This document shows, one piece after another, positions 32,775-47,700 of a DNA stretch of 64,000 nucleotides. The DNA is taken from positions 21,434,288-21,498,287 of the forward strand of contig NC_092676.1 of assembly GCF_964355755.1 (NCBI RefSeq), written 5' to 3'. Position 1 is the stretch's first letter; every line of letters starts with the position of its first letter. The stretch is from Antedon mediterranea. Taxonomy: Eukaryota > Echinodermata > Crinoidea > Comatulida > Antedonidae. The translations under genes and the position numbers were made by a program. The notes beneath the pieces are model-generated. The model saw only the letters and a list, made by a program, of their open reading frames with translations, searched no databases and was not told where the DNA came from.

Positions 32775-35700
32775 GTAAGTAAAACATTATTAATCCCATG
32801 TATTCATTGACAGAACATCGTTCTATAGACCAGTTAAGTGTTAAACAGTTTGGACAGTCTCTTTGACCCCGTAATACAATAGATGAAAGGGAAAGGGTGA
32901 GGGTGTATTGTAGAGGAAAACATTTTGTATGCCTATTTTCTTTACATGGCAAAGCTCATTTCTCTCTAATGCATGTGACGCACTAGGACGCAACGCGATG
33001 ACGTAAACGTAACACAAAGATTGTGGAGCGTTGGAATGATAATTTCCGCGTTCAAATAATATTGATGAAATTAGTCGAATTGTGTACGCGAGCATGCAAT
33101 ACGTTTTACCTCGCACTCGCATATTAATCATTTCATAGTACTTTAATGCATAAATCATCATCTCGTAATATACATGGTTACGAGATTATTGTGAGATAAG
33201 AGACTAACGCATGCGCGAAGCAGTGAGAATGTGCTAAAAAATTTAAGAAAAATTGTACACGAAATTTTAACTATTATAATTGATGCCCACTTTGTTGCCA
33301 AGTAGGGCCTATCTATAAGAGAATCATATCTTTTTTAAACATTTAACTAATTATGAAATGTGTTGTCAATTAAATCTTCAACTACAACATAATTAATAAC
33401 TACATTCACAGGAAATAAGGATTCGAGCACGTGGAAAACCAATAAGCGAGTGCTGAGATTTACCATCAATTAAATTTATTATGAATGATGGCACGCATGC
33501 TTCTCTTCAGTCGAGTAGTTTCATAGTTCAACAACTACAACTACACGTTTATATAAGAAATTATAAAATAATAGGCCTATCAAGCAAGTATTCTTTTTAT
33601 TTACTAGATTATTTAATTATATTTCCTCTCTGAAGATTTCATTCAAATCCTGGTAAAAGTGAAAGTTATTTCAATGTTATGTCTTTAGATTCATCAATTA
33701 CCGTATCAATTTATAGTTTTTATGGTAGCTACAATCTTTGTTCCTTTTGATATAAAACGTATATAAATGTAGGCCTGACTTGTGTATATATTATTAGCAA
33801 ACTTATTGTCGAGCACGTCTCTCAGAACTCATTTTATAGCAAATGTCATTAGTCCTATCTATGACAAGCAAAGGAAAGCAGTCTTTTCCACTTTAGGGGG
33901 AAACCTTGAGTGTTGCGGACCTAAGCCCGTGACCCCGGAATAAACTTTTAAATAGCTGTCGGTATGAAGTTTGCGAAGATTAGTCATCCGTCAATGCCAA
34001 TTAGTAGATTATCTTTAATATTTATTTACGAGTACATAATTAAAGATCGACGATTGAAAAGCTGGCTACTCGCTCATTTTATTATGATTGTTGGTATTTT
34101 TATTGTTTTATATTTGGTTTGTCAAATAGGAAAGAAATACATTTTGATTTTTAATGGTTTCGTATTTATAGGCCTACAGGCTACAACAGTACAGCAGTTA
34201 TTTCAATGTTATGTCCTTAGATTCATCAATTACCGTATCAATTTATAGTTTTATGGTAGCTAATAATCTTTGTTCCTTTTGATATAAAACGTATATATAG
34301 TTTATTCCGGGGTCACGGACTTAGGTCCGCAACACTCAAGGTTGCCCCCTAAACTGGAAAGGAACTGCTTTCCTTTGCCTGTCATAGGACTAATGAAATG
34401 GTTGGTATTAAACCAAGTCGCTTTTTAATGCATCGTAAATACTGGCTCACTCAGTCGGTGCAAAGGGCATGTAGCGTCTTGTGATGATTTGTTTGAGGTT
34501 CTGGTTCTGTTGCAATGCAAGTTTACTGTGTCAATACTTCATCCAACCTACTCACGGGCTCTCTACCATTTCTTAAATTCTTAAATGATTTTTTCACGGA
34601 CCATCTTAAAAAATGTAACCGTATTACATAATGAAAACATTCTTGGTCTTCTCTTTCTAAAACGTCCTTTAAATCCTAAATACTTCAAACGAAATATCTA
34701 AGCGTATAACCAACCCACGACCACCTTCATGCTAATTAGCTACGTTCCTACACTTGTTTTTAACTCCCCTTTCCCTCTCCATTATTTTAATTGCTTACAA
34801 TAACTCAAATGCATGTCTTTTCAATCCAGAATGGCGTTGTTTGATTGTCTCTGACTCACCAATAGCAACCACTAACCCACTTGTCAGTATGGCATAAACC
34901 GCCTACATTAAACATTTATGGACAATGCTAAATGAGTTTGATAGTAGCGTCAAGGGGGAATATGTTGTCCCTTGAGACACAGATTCACTCACTTACCATG
35001 AACCCTTCTAGAATCCACGTGTTCAGATCATCCGTTTTGTGTCCGTCATTGAATTGCGTTCTGTAGAATGTTTGTGAATGTTTTTTTCTTCCATTATGCT
35101 GTACGTGCGACAATCGTCAATTGCGTTGACTGTCTCAATACTTATTCACTTGTACAATTTGTTTAACAGTCCTCCTTTGGGACACCCCTATTTAGGCAGG
35201 TACACCATTTCCAGTGGACACTTTGCTGTGAAACATAGGCCTATAATTATAGGCTTATGTTTATTAGGAAACAATATGTTAACACGGTCAATTCTGTATT
35301 CAAAGAAACCTTTATCAGAGATTGAGTTTTTCGAAGGTGTCCCATTAATTAAGATTCTACTGAAAATGGTGGAATATAATATAAACTCATTGTGAATAAA
35401 CTCAAGCTATGTCTGTAATGACGTCACATTTTCTCGCTGGGTGAAACATACATTTATATTGAAAATGATTATGTACAGATATTACCATCAACTGTGTACC
35501 CACAAAAATAAAACATACCACCATAGTGGTAAATCATACAAACGTATTGCGTGTATGGTGTCTTTTTAAAACATTATAAATATATAATGCTTGTACTGTA
35601 TATACTTTTTGTACTCTACTTACCATACCGAAACATGTGTGTTTCTGTATAGTTTAGTTCAAATGGTTAAGCTACCAATCCATATACCTGTATCTATAAT

Positions 35701-38700
35701 GCTTAGAATCAAAATCTTTCGGACTTACCTTTGCAAAATAAACAGCTTTTGTTGGATTTACAAAATTCACATCAAAGCAAAACAATAATCCATTGATTAC
35801 GATTGTATTGGCATTTTTTGAACATGAATGATATATCTGTGATTAGAGTTAGAATTGTTGGATTTCTTTTCTTGCAACAACAAGAGGAAATCAAGTGTCT
35901 TTACTGTGGTGATCTATTTTGCCCTATGTGAATTAACTGACGAAGATATTGGTGATGTTGATTATGGTGATGATGAGGATGGTAATTATGATGATAATGA
36001 TTTATGCTAATGAGTATGATACGGATTTTGATGATGATGGTAACGAAGGTGATGGAGATATTATAATGATGGGGATGATGAATGATGATAATGATGATGA
36101 TGAAGGTGAATGATTGATGATGGCAGATGATGATGATGTTGATAATGAAGATGGTGATGATAATGATAATGATAATGAAGTTGGTGATGATAATGATGAT
36201 GATAATGAGGATTGTGATGATAATGAAGATGGTGATGATATTGTTTATGATTATGAGGATAATGATGATGATAATTAGGATGGTGATAATGATGATGATT
36301 GTCAATGATCATCAAGATATTTTCGTTATTTTTGTTGTAGTCATTACAATCAAAATCACAATTAATATCACTCACTCATTTGATAAATAACTTGCTTTTG
36401 TTGTTATTAAATATACGTTCTAATTTTCTATGTCATTGTACTGATACAGGTGCACCATATTGAAGTAGTTTTTACTGACATTGTCCAGACGTACCGTCAT
36501 CTCTTGTTCCGGATATACATGTTCGTTCTTCCTTCCCTTCCTCTCATCACCTTCTATTGGATCTCTTTAATCGAATCTTTAGAGTATGACAACATCATCG
36601 AACTAACAATTGGTTCATTTTTTCCCTTTCAAATTCTACTGATTTTTGCTCGAACAAACAATCCAGATGAAAAAATAAAAACAAAAATGAGCACTACATT
36701 ACGTTTGAAGAAAAATGTTTTTCTATAGAAGAGACACGTCAATCACACGTCGTATGTTTCAATTAAATTTCAATTCAACAAACATTTATTTCATCAAATG
36801 CCATACAAATAATACAAAGCATAAAATGAGGACCAACCTAGAAGTAAAACTTGTCTCAGTTAGCCTTTTAGCATAGGTACAAAAAAATAATATGAACAAG
36901 TAAGAATATGAAGCATCAGTAACAGTATATAAGTGTTTGTATATTTGATTAAAGTTTGTCTTATATTATTTCAATGTTGTAACGCACATGACGATCTCAA
37001 CCCCCCCCCCCTCCCCCAACCACCCACCCAACCCCTTCCTAAAACAGTTGTTTTAGTTATATTTGTTATGGTATTTATAACTATTGTGACCGGCATTCGA
37101 CGACATGTTAATCTAATGGGCATTAGGCCTAACATACCTTGAGCAAACCCAGTTATAAATCGTTATTATCAAAAGTATTAAATTTATTATGACATCATAT
37201 TGTTTGAAGTTATAATAAATTCCACAGTAAACTTATATGTTGACGTTTTGAAACAGAAGCCAAATAACTGAGTAAATGCACATTGTTGCCAATAACAAAA
37301 ATAGTTTGGATTACCATTACATTTGTATCAGTTTCCCTATACTACCTTGCCACAAGGCTCCGAATTCTTCAGTGAAATCTACCGCCCGGTTAGATAACTA
37401 TCTCAGGCAGGCTTTCCTATGGACACATAATATTAACAAAGACATCAAAAGTCATCGATGGGCCTTACTATTTTTTTATGGGAAACCTATACAATCGTAC
37501 ATATAATAACCTGCAATAGGAGTGGGGCAATTAGTATTACTGTATTAGGCGACGCGACTAAGCTCTCAACGTGTTAGGAATTTAGCTCGTTGAGTCTAAA
37601 AGAAACTCATTCACCTTTAACACCACCTTAAAACTATTTCCATATTTGCTATGATAGATAATAATGTTATATTTTGTTGTTTAAAGAACGCATATTCCAT
37701 TTAGACAAGATGAAATGTTTTGTTAGACCATGGGAGACATTTTATACGGTGTTTGATATCTAAATTGTGCCTCCAAGCTACGCCTGTATTATTGTCCCGA
37801 TGGGAATGTAAAAAGCATTAACGAATGTTCTAATATGAGGTAAATTATGGGTATACTTCGACCTTATTCCAACCACGCCAAGCCGTGGTTCATAAAATAG
37901 AGTAATTATAATTATCGTGTGTAACATTATTTCATGAATATGCCTACCTCTTCATTTTCTGCTAATGCTTGCCTTAATATGAATACTGTATTTTCTTCTC
38001 CAAAAGTAGGTATTTAAAAAAAATATCGAAATGCTCCTTTGGTCCTGCACGTCTAATAAACGTCTCAAGAGATTGGCTGCTTGTTCCTCGATACTTGGGA
38101 GACATTCTAACAACTCTAACAATAATCTGAACCAGACCGTTAGGAATCAACACCAACAACCGAGTGAATGATTATTTTAGCTTTTTATGCACATTCTGTT
38201 GACTAGCCTACTTCTCCCTATAAACATAACCTGCTGAAATTTAGACTTTATGTAGCCCTATAAAGCCGATTTCAGACAAACATAGGCACTGTCCAAATAG
38301 GGAAAGGTGCATGACTGTGCAAAATATTGTGAATATCTTCAAGCTTGAGATATACCTTGACAATCCAAATGTAGCTGAGCAAATTATGAGTAACATAACG
38401 CCCTTTTTTTTTATTAGTTAAATGCAGTGAATCGAAATACCTTGCGTTCACAATAACGAATATATACGAATGGTATAACATAACATCGGATGTACATCCG
38501 AAACATATCCTAGTTTATAGGAGCAGTACAGCGGAGTTTTTTTTTTGGAGTTATCGACATGAAGTAATAAAGAGATTTAATCCATCTTTTACGTAAGTTT
38601 TAGGCATAACTCTACATTATATGTAATGATAACTCTATCGTGTGGACACAGCTATGAAACAGGAAATCTCGAATTCGGCGTTATTGACAAGCAATTACTG

Positions 38701-41700
38701 TAAATTAATTGTTAAATTGATATCGTATTACACATGCTTATAATATATTAAAAAGTGTGAAGTGCGAATCTGGGATCCATGATATAATTAAGCGAAGTTG
38801 TAAAATAGTGTGATTACATGTATTCATGACATGTGTGTTTTGTTCCATCACTAATTTAGGATGACGGCAAGCTTATTTACTTTTATTTGCCTGAAGACTT
38901 TTTCGTAAACTAACTTCACCATGTTTTAAAAAGACCAGGCCACGTAGCTTGTCCAGTGTTTATGTATTGACTAATAGCTGTTAACGCCTGTGTTGTTGCA
39001 ATGGGATCTCGGTGAGCGTTAAATAAAGTTCCCTTCTAGTTTCGCCAAACGAACACCTGGTGTTTGTCAAAATGTATTCAAGTTGCATTATTTAATTGCA
39101 ATTACATTTAACAGTACTGCAGTTAAAGTTAATGAATTTGAATTGAATTACGGTTAATTTACTTTGCAGTAGGCCTTATTATCGGTTCATTCAAGTTAAT
39201 ATGTTGCAGTTACCAAATTCTGACTTAAATGTATTACCGGTATTTAATGTAGTATTGATAGTTAATAACGGCAATTCATTTGATATAGCTACACCCGGAC
39301 TTCAGTTAACTACCATTTAATTGTATCAAATTTCAACTGCAAGTGAATTATCAGTCAAGCTTTCAACGAATATAAATATTCTCCCTATTCAATATTCATT
39401 ATTAAATTTCGGTATAGGCCCAGCAAAAAGCCCAAGTATACGAACGAAATATTGTAGTACCATTTCATATCAACATTGATGCCACATTTACGTTTGATAG
39501 AACTCCTACTGAACGGTACGCGGTATTAATTAACCAATCAAATTACTAGGATACACTCGGGCGTGCTTTCATTAATTTTAACTGTCGACATTCAGAGAGG
39601 TATCTATATTTCGCACACTATAACATGTGTGTTTTGTATTTATAAACATATCTACGTTTCCTGGTATATTTGGTGATGACTACTTCACATTGTCAAGTTT
39701 ACTTTCTCACGGTACAATCAGACTTACGAAAACAATTCAGATTAATATGAAGACAATATTCTAACTTATCTGCCTTTATGATATTACCCGTCTCTATACT
39801 TGTCATTTCTAGTTAATATTTCAAAATATTTAGATATAACAGAGGAAATTGAAATCGCCTTATTGATATAAGGTTACGGTCATCGGCATATAAATATAGC
39901 ATAATACGATCACATTATATAAACTGTACCAGTGGTCGCTTAGATTCTGGTCTTCAAAAGTAGACAACTTAATAAATGGCAGATGAGTTATTATTGGCTA
40001 GACAAATAGTCTGCAACGAATGACGATAAAAAGTAAAGGCGTAGATATATAAAACAATATTTTATTTATACAAATTAAATAGATTTTTATACTGTAGGTT
40101 GTCGTAGTGTATTGTATGTGTGCTACAAGGCCGGATGATTGTTTGGTAAAAAGGTGTTAACTAAAAATTAAGACTATTCCGATATCTTTAATCTAAATCA
40201 ATGTAATGTAAATATAAAATGTAGCTAAATAAAAGTAAATATTGACTTAACGAAACAAGTTGATATGTTATTACTTTTGGTAAATTTACCTCATATGACA
40301 AGACCCCAGAATCTCTTTTCTCTAAATCGATATATCATCAGGAGGAGTTTTCTGTAAGGCCGACAGTTTTTAATATAAAATCATTTTTCTAAAACTAGTA
40401 TTCATTATTATTATCTTCATCATGTAATTAAGGCAACCGAAACGGTACCTATACACGACTTTATGGCTATCATGAGGATATGTATACTTAGAATGTTTGA
40501 TCTGCCGCCAGGTCTTGTCGTGTGTTTAGGAAGAGTGATGTATTGCTCTCGTTAATAAAACATCGAATTGCATTTTAGTTCATCTACACCACATTAGTTC
40601 GGAGAAACACGTTGTTGAGCAATAACTTTTACCTCAAGTTCAATGGAAGTGCACCGTAAAGTTTCAAACTATCGTCGGAGGAAGACAATATCAATGGATA
40701 TGTTTTACTAATGTTGTAGCACATTCAAGCAATTCTGATATAAATATAAACAAATACTTTGACCATCCTGATTTATTAGAAATCATTAATGGTCTGTTTG
40801 ATTTAAATTCCAATAAATACATCTTAAAATTCTGATACACGTTAATGTATAATTTGTTTATAATTACATTGTATTAATTTTCTATGTGTTAATATTATTT
40901 ATTGAATACCATATTCAAATGTGATGGCGCTAGTTACAATTCAATGTTGTAGCACATTCAAGCAATTCTGATATAAATATAAACACATTCTTTTACTATC
41001 CTGATTTATATTAAATTCCAGTAAATACATCTTAACATTCTGATACAATTTAATGTATATTATATATATATATATATTATTGGAACAAGCAGTAACAAAT
41101 ATCACTCCGGAGTTATATCTATAGTCTGTATAAATAAATTATCCAAAATCTATATTCAATGGTTTATTTAGATAGAATGTGATTCTTTTTTTGTCAAACT
41201 TATTTCTACCCTTGATACAGGTTAACCGAAATTTGGATGCGCTCTGACGTAATTTACGTTCAGTGAGAAAAAGTAAAATAACTATTGTTTGACATTCAAA
41301 CATCTTAAAAAGAAACATCAAAGCATGTAGACAAAAGTGAATTACAACATTGCTTAAGTGCAGTTTAAGAGACGGGAATTTTATGGTCAACAAAATTCCA
41401 GTCTATTGGGAGTAGTAAATTTTATAATTGATTGAATTCTATATTTTTTTTGTATCCTGTATTGTTTTTATTCCATGTTTCTCTAGGTAACAGCTGATTG
41501 TCAGTCAAACGATATCAAATATCACAATTTATTACAATTTAATTTATTTCGTGAAGAAAAATTTAATATTGAAGTGCAACTACATAAAATACATATAAAA
41601 TGGTTGTGTTAACATCTTTAAATATTTGTCTGTATTTTGGCGGCGATTGCTTTCCATACACATTATCATTCGTTTTAATTCTTGAAAATTCTAAAAAACT

Positions 41701-44700
41701 TACAGCGACTTCTATTCTTTTCAAATACATGTACAGTATTAACTAAATAGGACACGTATGCCTATTCAGTTTTTAAAGTAGCGTGTGATGCATTTCAGAA
41801 TATTGTATAGTGCTATGACACTAATTTTCAGGAATACATGGGAATTTTACATGGCACAGAATTGGAACAATCTTCTATTTTCCTTGAATTAAAGTGGCAG
41901 AAATCCAGTATAGAATATATAAACAAGAATATTTCTTACAAAAAACGCTGCTCGCTTATTGTTATTGCTAAGGTCAAGTCTGGGGGTCACTTCATCACGC
42001 CTAGGGCCTGTTTCTGCTGAGCAGAAATAATCGATTATTAACCGTTTATTTTTTTAATCGATTATTTTTGGGCAGCAGAAACGGCGCAAAATAAAATAAC
42101 CGATTAAAAATAACCGATTAAAAACACTCAATCCATTGCGTGTTTTAATCGATTATTTCTTGTTTTAACCGATTATTGCGGAGCAGTTTTGAGCTGCAAC
42201 ACAAATAGCGATTATTGACCTCACTTTGACCTCTAGAGTATGACAAACTTAATCACGTCACCACAAAGCATGCTGTTTATTTGCGCGATATCGTCGACGA
42301 CGATCAGCAAAACAACGATCGCGATGTAGGGTAGACCGAATAACAATCAAATGTTAAACATTTGATTTTTATTATTTTGTGGGGGAGAATTATACCGAGA
42401 GACTCCGGGATTCTGTGTTACAAGTACACCCGTTACATACCACCAGTTCAGGCTAACGATGTTTTACATGTCATTTGTTAGGCCTGTTGTCTGTTGACTT
42501 GTTTCGGTAGAAATATATAGCCTCTTAGGCCTAGCAGGCCGAAGGTAGAACCAACGAACGGCGAAACGAACTTTTTTCGCCGACGTGTCCTTATTAATAT
42601 AACATCATTATTCTGTTGTATGTGGTACGGTAGTAGGCCTAGATGTTTATTTTACAAATAATATAGCTTTACGTAAGAGTAATTTTTAATTGTAGGTCTA
42701 CATGTGAGAGTTTTAGGCAGCGATAGGATGTAAACAAACCAACTCTCATCGGCCTTTCATAACTTGAACTGCGCTGTGGGGGAATGATGACGTGATTTTA
42801 AAAACCGATTACCTGAATAACCGATTAAAGTCGTAGCAATTTTCAATTGCAACGCGATTATTTTTGTGGTTTGCGGTGACTGGAAAAAATCGATTATTTT
42901 GATTTTTTCAGCAGAAACAGACCCTTAGATACTTCAAGTATCCTATTACAAACAAAAACTTCAATGGACTGTTTTGATAATAATTCAATGATTATCTGAC
43001 AGCGAATTATATCATGGGACTCATAAATACCAGAATGCTTTGGGATTTGTCGTTAGACTCTTTTCTCAGCCGTTTTTGGATTCAACAGGTGGTACCAATA
43101 AATTATAGTGGAGTTTCCATTTTAACAAAAATGTCAAAGTGTAGTACTATAAAGCTGCTTGATTTCATCTAATGAATGAGTCATCTCGTGTGACGTAGCG
43201 GGCTAGAGCAGCAGCGTGAAAAAATACAGAATGTCAATAATATTATGGTTATCCGAAAGCACCTGCGAACCTACTTTTCAGATGAGTTATGATGACATAC
43301 GTATGGCTCCAAGTTGAATTTCATGCGTCATTTATATCAAAAAATCTGGAAAATATTAAGCAAGTCAAATTGTTTTATAGTAGAATAGATCAACAGATAT
43401 TATAGAGATTTTGCCTTCTTTTATATATTTACTTGTTTTGCTTATAACATAACCAGTACGGTTCACGTAAGTTGGACACAATTTACAACTATGGTTTCTA
43501 CTCGGGTAGGCCTATATATTATTTTTAACATTACTAAAGTATGATGATATGCCTATACTACGCTACTATAAAAACCTTTTTTAAATAGTGGTTGATTGTA
43601 GGAAAGTAACGTTCTTTTTAGGGTATTAGACATGATTGGATTATTTAAAACATTTCTTAACCAGAAGTAAATATAAAAACGACAACAGTTTGAAGATTAT
43701 GAAATGAAAACTATGTCAGCAAGCAAAAATTGAACATACAAACAGAGAGGATTGCCGGATATATTTCCACAAGTTAGTAAATGGTATTGTAACTGTACAT
43801 TCAGATGAAAAAGGAGCATCTCCATTCATGTTTTTTTGGTTCACCAGACGAATTTATTCGTGCGAATCGAACGTAGTTTCGCAGGAAAAATTTCGCCATC
43901 CATTAATTTTTCCACTACCAAGTTTTATTTTGATTGCATGACGATGTGTTTGTAAAAACTGTTCGATTACATACACCATCATGTGTTCTCAGAGTGGTGG
44001 TATTTTTCGAAAAACATCCTAAATTATCCAAAGAACGAGTACGTCAGACTTTTGTAAGCTTACCGGATCATCAACTATAAATCTTTACCTTTTTCCCCCC
44101 AAAATAAACATATATTTTGTTTCGTTGCAAAACGTCTGGATCAACCACTCAGAATAATTTGTATTGATGCATGTACAACTATCTAGGGACAATGTTATGT
44201 ACCTGCCCAAACATTGTTGAATAATATCTTGTGATAAACCGTAGAATTATTTTACTGTTCAGCCCACTTTCCCAAGAGATTTCCCCGGATAAATAGAATA
44301 TAGGTGAGTTCATAAAAACGCAAGACAAACTTTTGATAGGTAAACGTGGTTTGTCGAATGGTTATTATTTTTGATAAGGAGTTTTTTTTTACTTTGATTG
44401 ACTGTCAAAAGAAATTTCGCTTCATCTTCAAAACATATCTTGTGGTTCACAACGGATATTGAACTAGAAAATGTTCTTTAAAGTTAACGTGACATTAAAA
44501 TGTTATTTTCCAACCGTAACATTACTCAATCCAAGCAGTGTAAATGTCTTAAATACATAAACCTAATGTTCTAATGTTCACATTTTACGTATACATAATT
44601 GACTGCGACAGTGTCTGAACTTTTTATGGGTATGAACTGTAACCCTTTGGTATGTAGGCCCACCTCCATGGATGCTTGGGTTTTACGAGATCAATCGAGT

Positions 44701-47700
44701 ACGGTATTGGATATTTAGTATGTTTGGTAATATGTTTTTAAGCCTAGAAAGATTTTGAGGAGATTATCCGATTATGGTGTATTTTAAATTCAGAACAAGG
44801 TATTCTTTATAAGCAATACAGATTAGGTTTCAATCTATAAAGATTTTCTTGTTGAAACGATATATTTTTTTTGAGTGATAAGTTATGTCTCGGAGATTGC
44901 GGTGGTGGTAGAGAAAGACTAGTGATAGTAAATCTTATGATGAAAGTGATACAAGTGATGTGGACGATATGTTGAAAGTGATGTTTAATAAATGTGATGC
45001 TGATTTTCACAGTGATGGTTAATTGTTTTTTAAAAAGTGTTGATTACACACATTTATTTTATTTTATTTAAGGTTATAATTATTATTTGATGAATTCAGG
45101 AATTAAGGATGAGGATGATATTTTTTTTAATTTAAAGACATATTTATACAGGAGAAATAATAACACCTATTCACATTAATATGGTAATGGTTTTTTTTAT
45201 AACAATGCGTAAATAACCATATATAACACTTAATAAATAATCTAATAATACTGTATATGGCAGCATTATTTTATTAATACCTCTCCATGGTATAGGCATA
45301 ATACTGTACTGTACTTTTTGAAGTTTCACAACCTTGGCGGGTGGGTTAAGCCATGTCCACGGTTAAACCCCTCAGACTGTCACTTAGGCCTAATTGCGGT
45401 GAGCACTTCCTATCTATATTTACACGGCGTTGACAAGATGGACCGTCAACTGCCAAGCTTTCAGCAGAAACGTCTTTTGCTTTTAAATATATATTTTCAA
45501 TAATAAACTTAACGTCACTTAATATTACCGCCATACTTAATAGCGTTCACCTGTTTTCGTAAAGTTTAATCTTTTTTCTTTCCATTGATTGATATGATGA
45601 TTGATGGAATGATAGGCGGTTGTTATTGTATGAAATGCACAATGATTAAGCTGAATTTAGTGTGGGTATGCGAAATGTCAGGAAAATATTTTCAAAGAAT
45701 TCGGTTAGATATAAAGCTGTATCCGAAATCATAATCATATTTTAAGGTATTTTGCTTACTAATAGTTACCGGTATTTTAACGACAAGAATACTATAGGTT
45801 ATTTTAAACAAGATTAAATTATGCCCTTTTAAAGTGTTAAGATTTTAATGATTATATTATATATATTGCAATGTCATGGCATGGTCACAGAAACATGCTT
45901 CCAAGGGCGCTGACCGAGAAGAAGGGAGTGAGATTTAATCGAAAATTTATTTTTTTTTTAGTTTCAAAATCGATATTAAATTATAAATTTAAAATCTTTA
46001 AACTATTTAAATCTCTAAAAATCATCTTATACAAAAAAAAAAAGAAAATAAATATAACAGCATTTCTGTTTTACAAATTATAAAAGTAGATTGTAGGCCT
46101 ATATTAATGTTAAATAATGTGTATTAACATTAAAATGTATTTTCGTTGTAGGTAAAGAACGTCTTATGGACGTATACACACAATGTCGTACGGATGCTCC
46201 AGCAAGCCTGATTCTAGAATATTTTTGTAATGCAGAATTTGGTAAGTAATGTAACATGATGTTCAACATCTTCACAGATACACCAATCGATGTATTATAT
46301 CATCACTGCACAACATATATACCATCTCAGGATGTTCATCTAAAATGGATTTCTTTTTCATTATTAAACTCCTCCGTCCCTGAAATACTATTTTTGTACC
46401 AAGAAGTTTCTTTGTCGATCCCCGTGCCTGCCTTGTGTAAGTAGACTATACCAAATACCAACAGAAGTTCAACGCTAACGTCTCAATTCATATACGTACA
46501 CTTAAATCAAATATTTTATACTGTAGGCTCGGGCCTACCACTATTTTAGACTTGTATATTGTTTATTACGATTGCGAAGGAAAACAACATAAAAATAGTC
46601 CGGCCCTTTAAGGAATACGGACCATAAAGTTAAAAAAAGCATCATTACACCTTTCTTCTATGATTAAATTCGGATCAAATAAATCTCCGCGTCTTTGCTT
46701 ATTTAAGTCGGAATATAAAAGAAATTCTTCAAGGAAGACCTACGCTACTCTTTATTTTATTACATCATAAAACTATAAATATTTTTATGATTACATTTCG
46801 ACTCGTGGCATCATGACAAACATAATGTAATACAGTATTCTAAACATTAAAAACAAAGATATAATTATCAAATACATAATGTGTTTATTTAATTTTTTAT
46901 TTACATTTGAATAATGACAATCACCAATGCATTAAGCCAGAGGATGAATCATCTTATCTTAGGAAAACTCCTTGATTTCACCGTACTACAGTGGTACATG
47001 GTCGTCACATGTTAACGATGTATTATAGGAATCATTTACACTGTACCGTGGTTATGTTACTGAATATAAGACAAACAAAATACGTCTTCATGTTTTTGCT
47101 AATGTTATGTGATAAAATAGGCACGTGTGAACAACGGATGATGTACAAGACGATAAAGCGAGAAAAACACCGTAAAGTAAATGAATATTAGCCTAATGTG
47201 TTATAAGAGACTTATAAATTGTTAGTTTCTTCCCATCCTGTAATTGGCAATCCCAACGATAATTGATGTTGTGGGTGGTGGCAAATAGGTTCTAGGACAC
47301 TTACCCCCTAGACAGTTACCCCCCGGATGTTTACCACCCGGACAACTACCCCCTTAGGACAACTACCCCCTTAGGATAACAACCCCGGGACAACTACCCC
47401 TGGACAACCACCCCCTTAGGACAACTACCCCCTTAGGACAACTACCCCCGGATAACTACCCCCGGGTAACTACCCCCCCCTCGGGTAACTACCCCCCGGG
47501 TAACTACCCCCGGTCAACTACCGGTTTCTGTAAAAATGAAATCATCTGTTTTTAACGGGTGTTTCGAAACTAGAGACCCGAGACCAGAGACCTGACACGA
47601 GACCCAATACGAAAAGGGAGACCTATATTTGGGTCTCCCTTTTCGTATAGTGTGGTCTCTCTTTTCGTATAGTGGGGTCTCCCTTTTCTTATAGTGGGTC

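Larger units (their letters stand above)
32775..46151 (+). other. sFRP intron 1 (13.4 kb): repeats, no exon recognised
   Basis: This contains the inverted/direct repeat complex at 33668-34396, the GAT-rich microsatellite at 35935-36300, a C-rich tract near 37000-37035, the direct repeats at 40711/40942 and the transposon at 42004-42926. Reading frames such as 36450-36728 have no family resemblance. Unassigned stretches may hold enhancers of a developmental gene, but none can be identified from sequence alone. Confidence 0.6.

Noticed and set aside
35901-36390. Ile/His and Met/Ile frames on both strands
   Set aside because: Products of a GAT/AAT microsatellite; no protein-like complexity.
36450-36728. 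92-codon frame with hydrophobic segments in sFRP intron 1
   Set aside because: No recognised motif and no splice context; AT-rich DNA gives such frames by chance.
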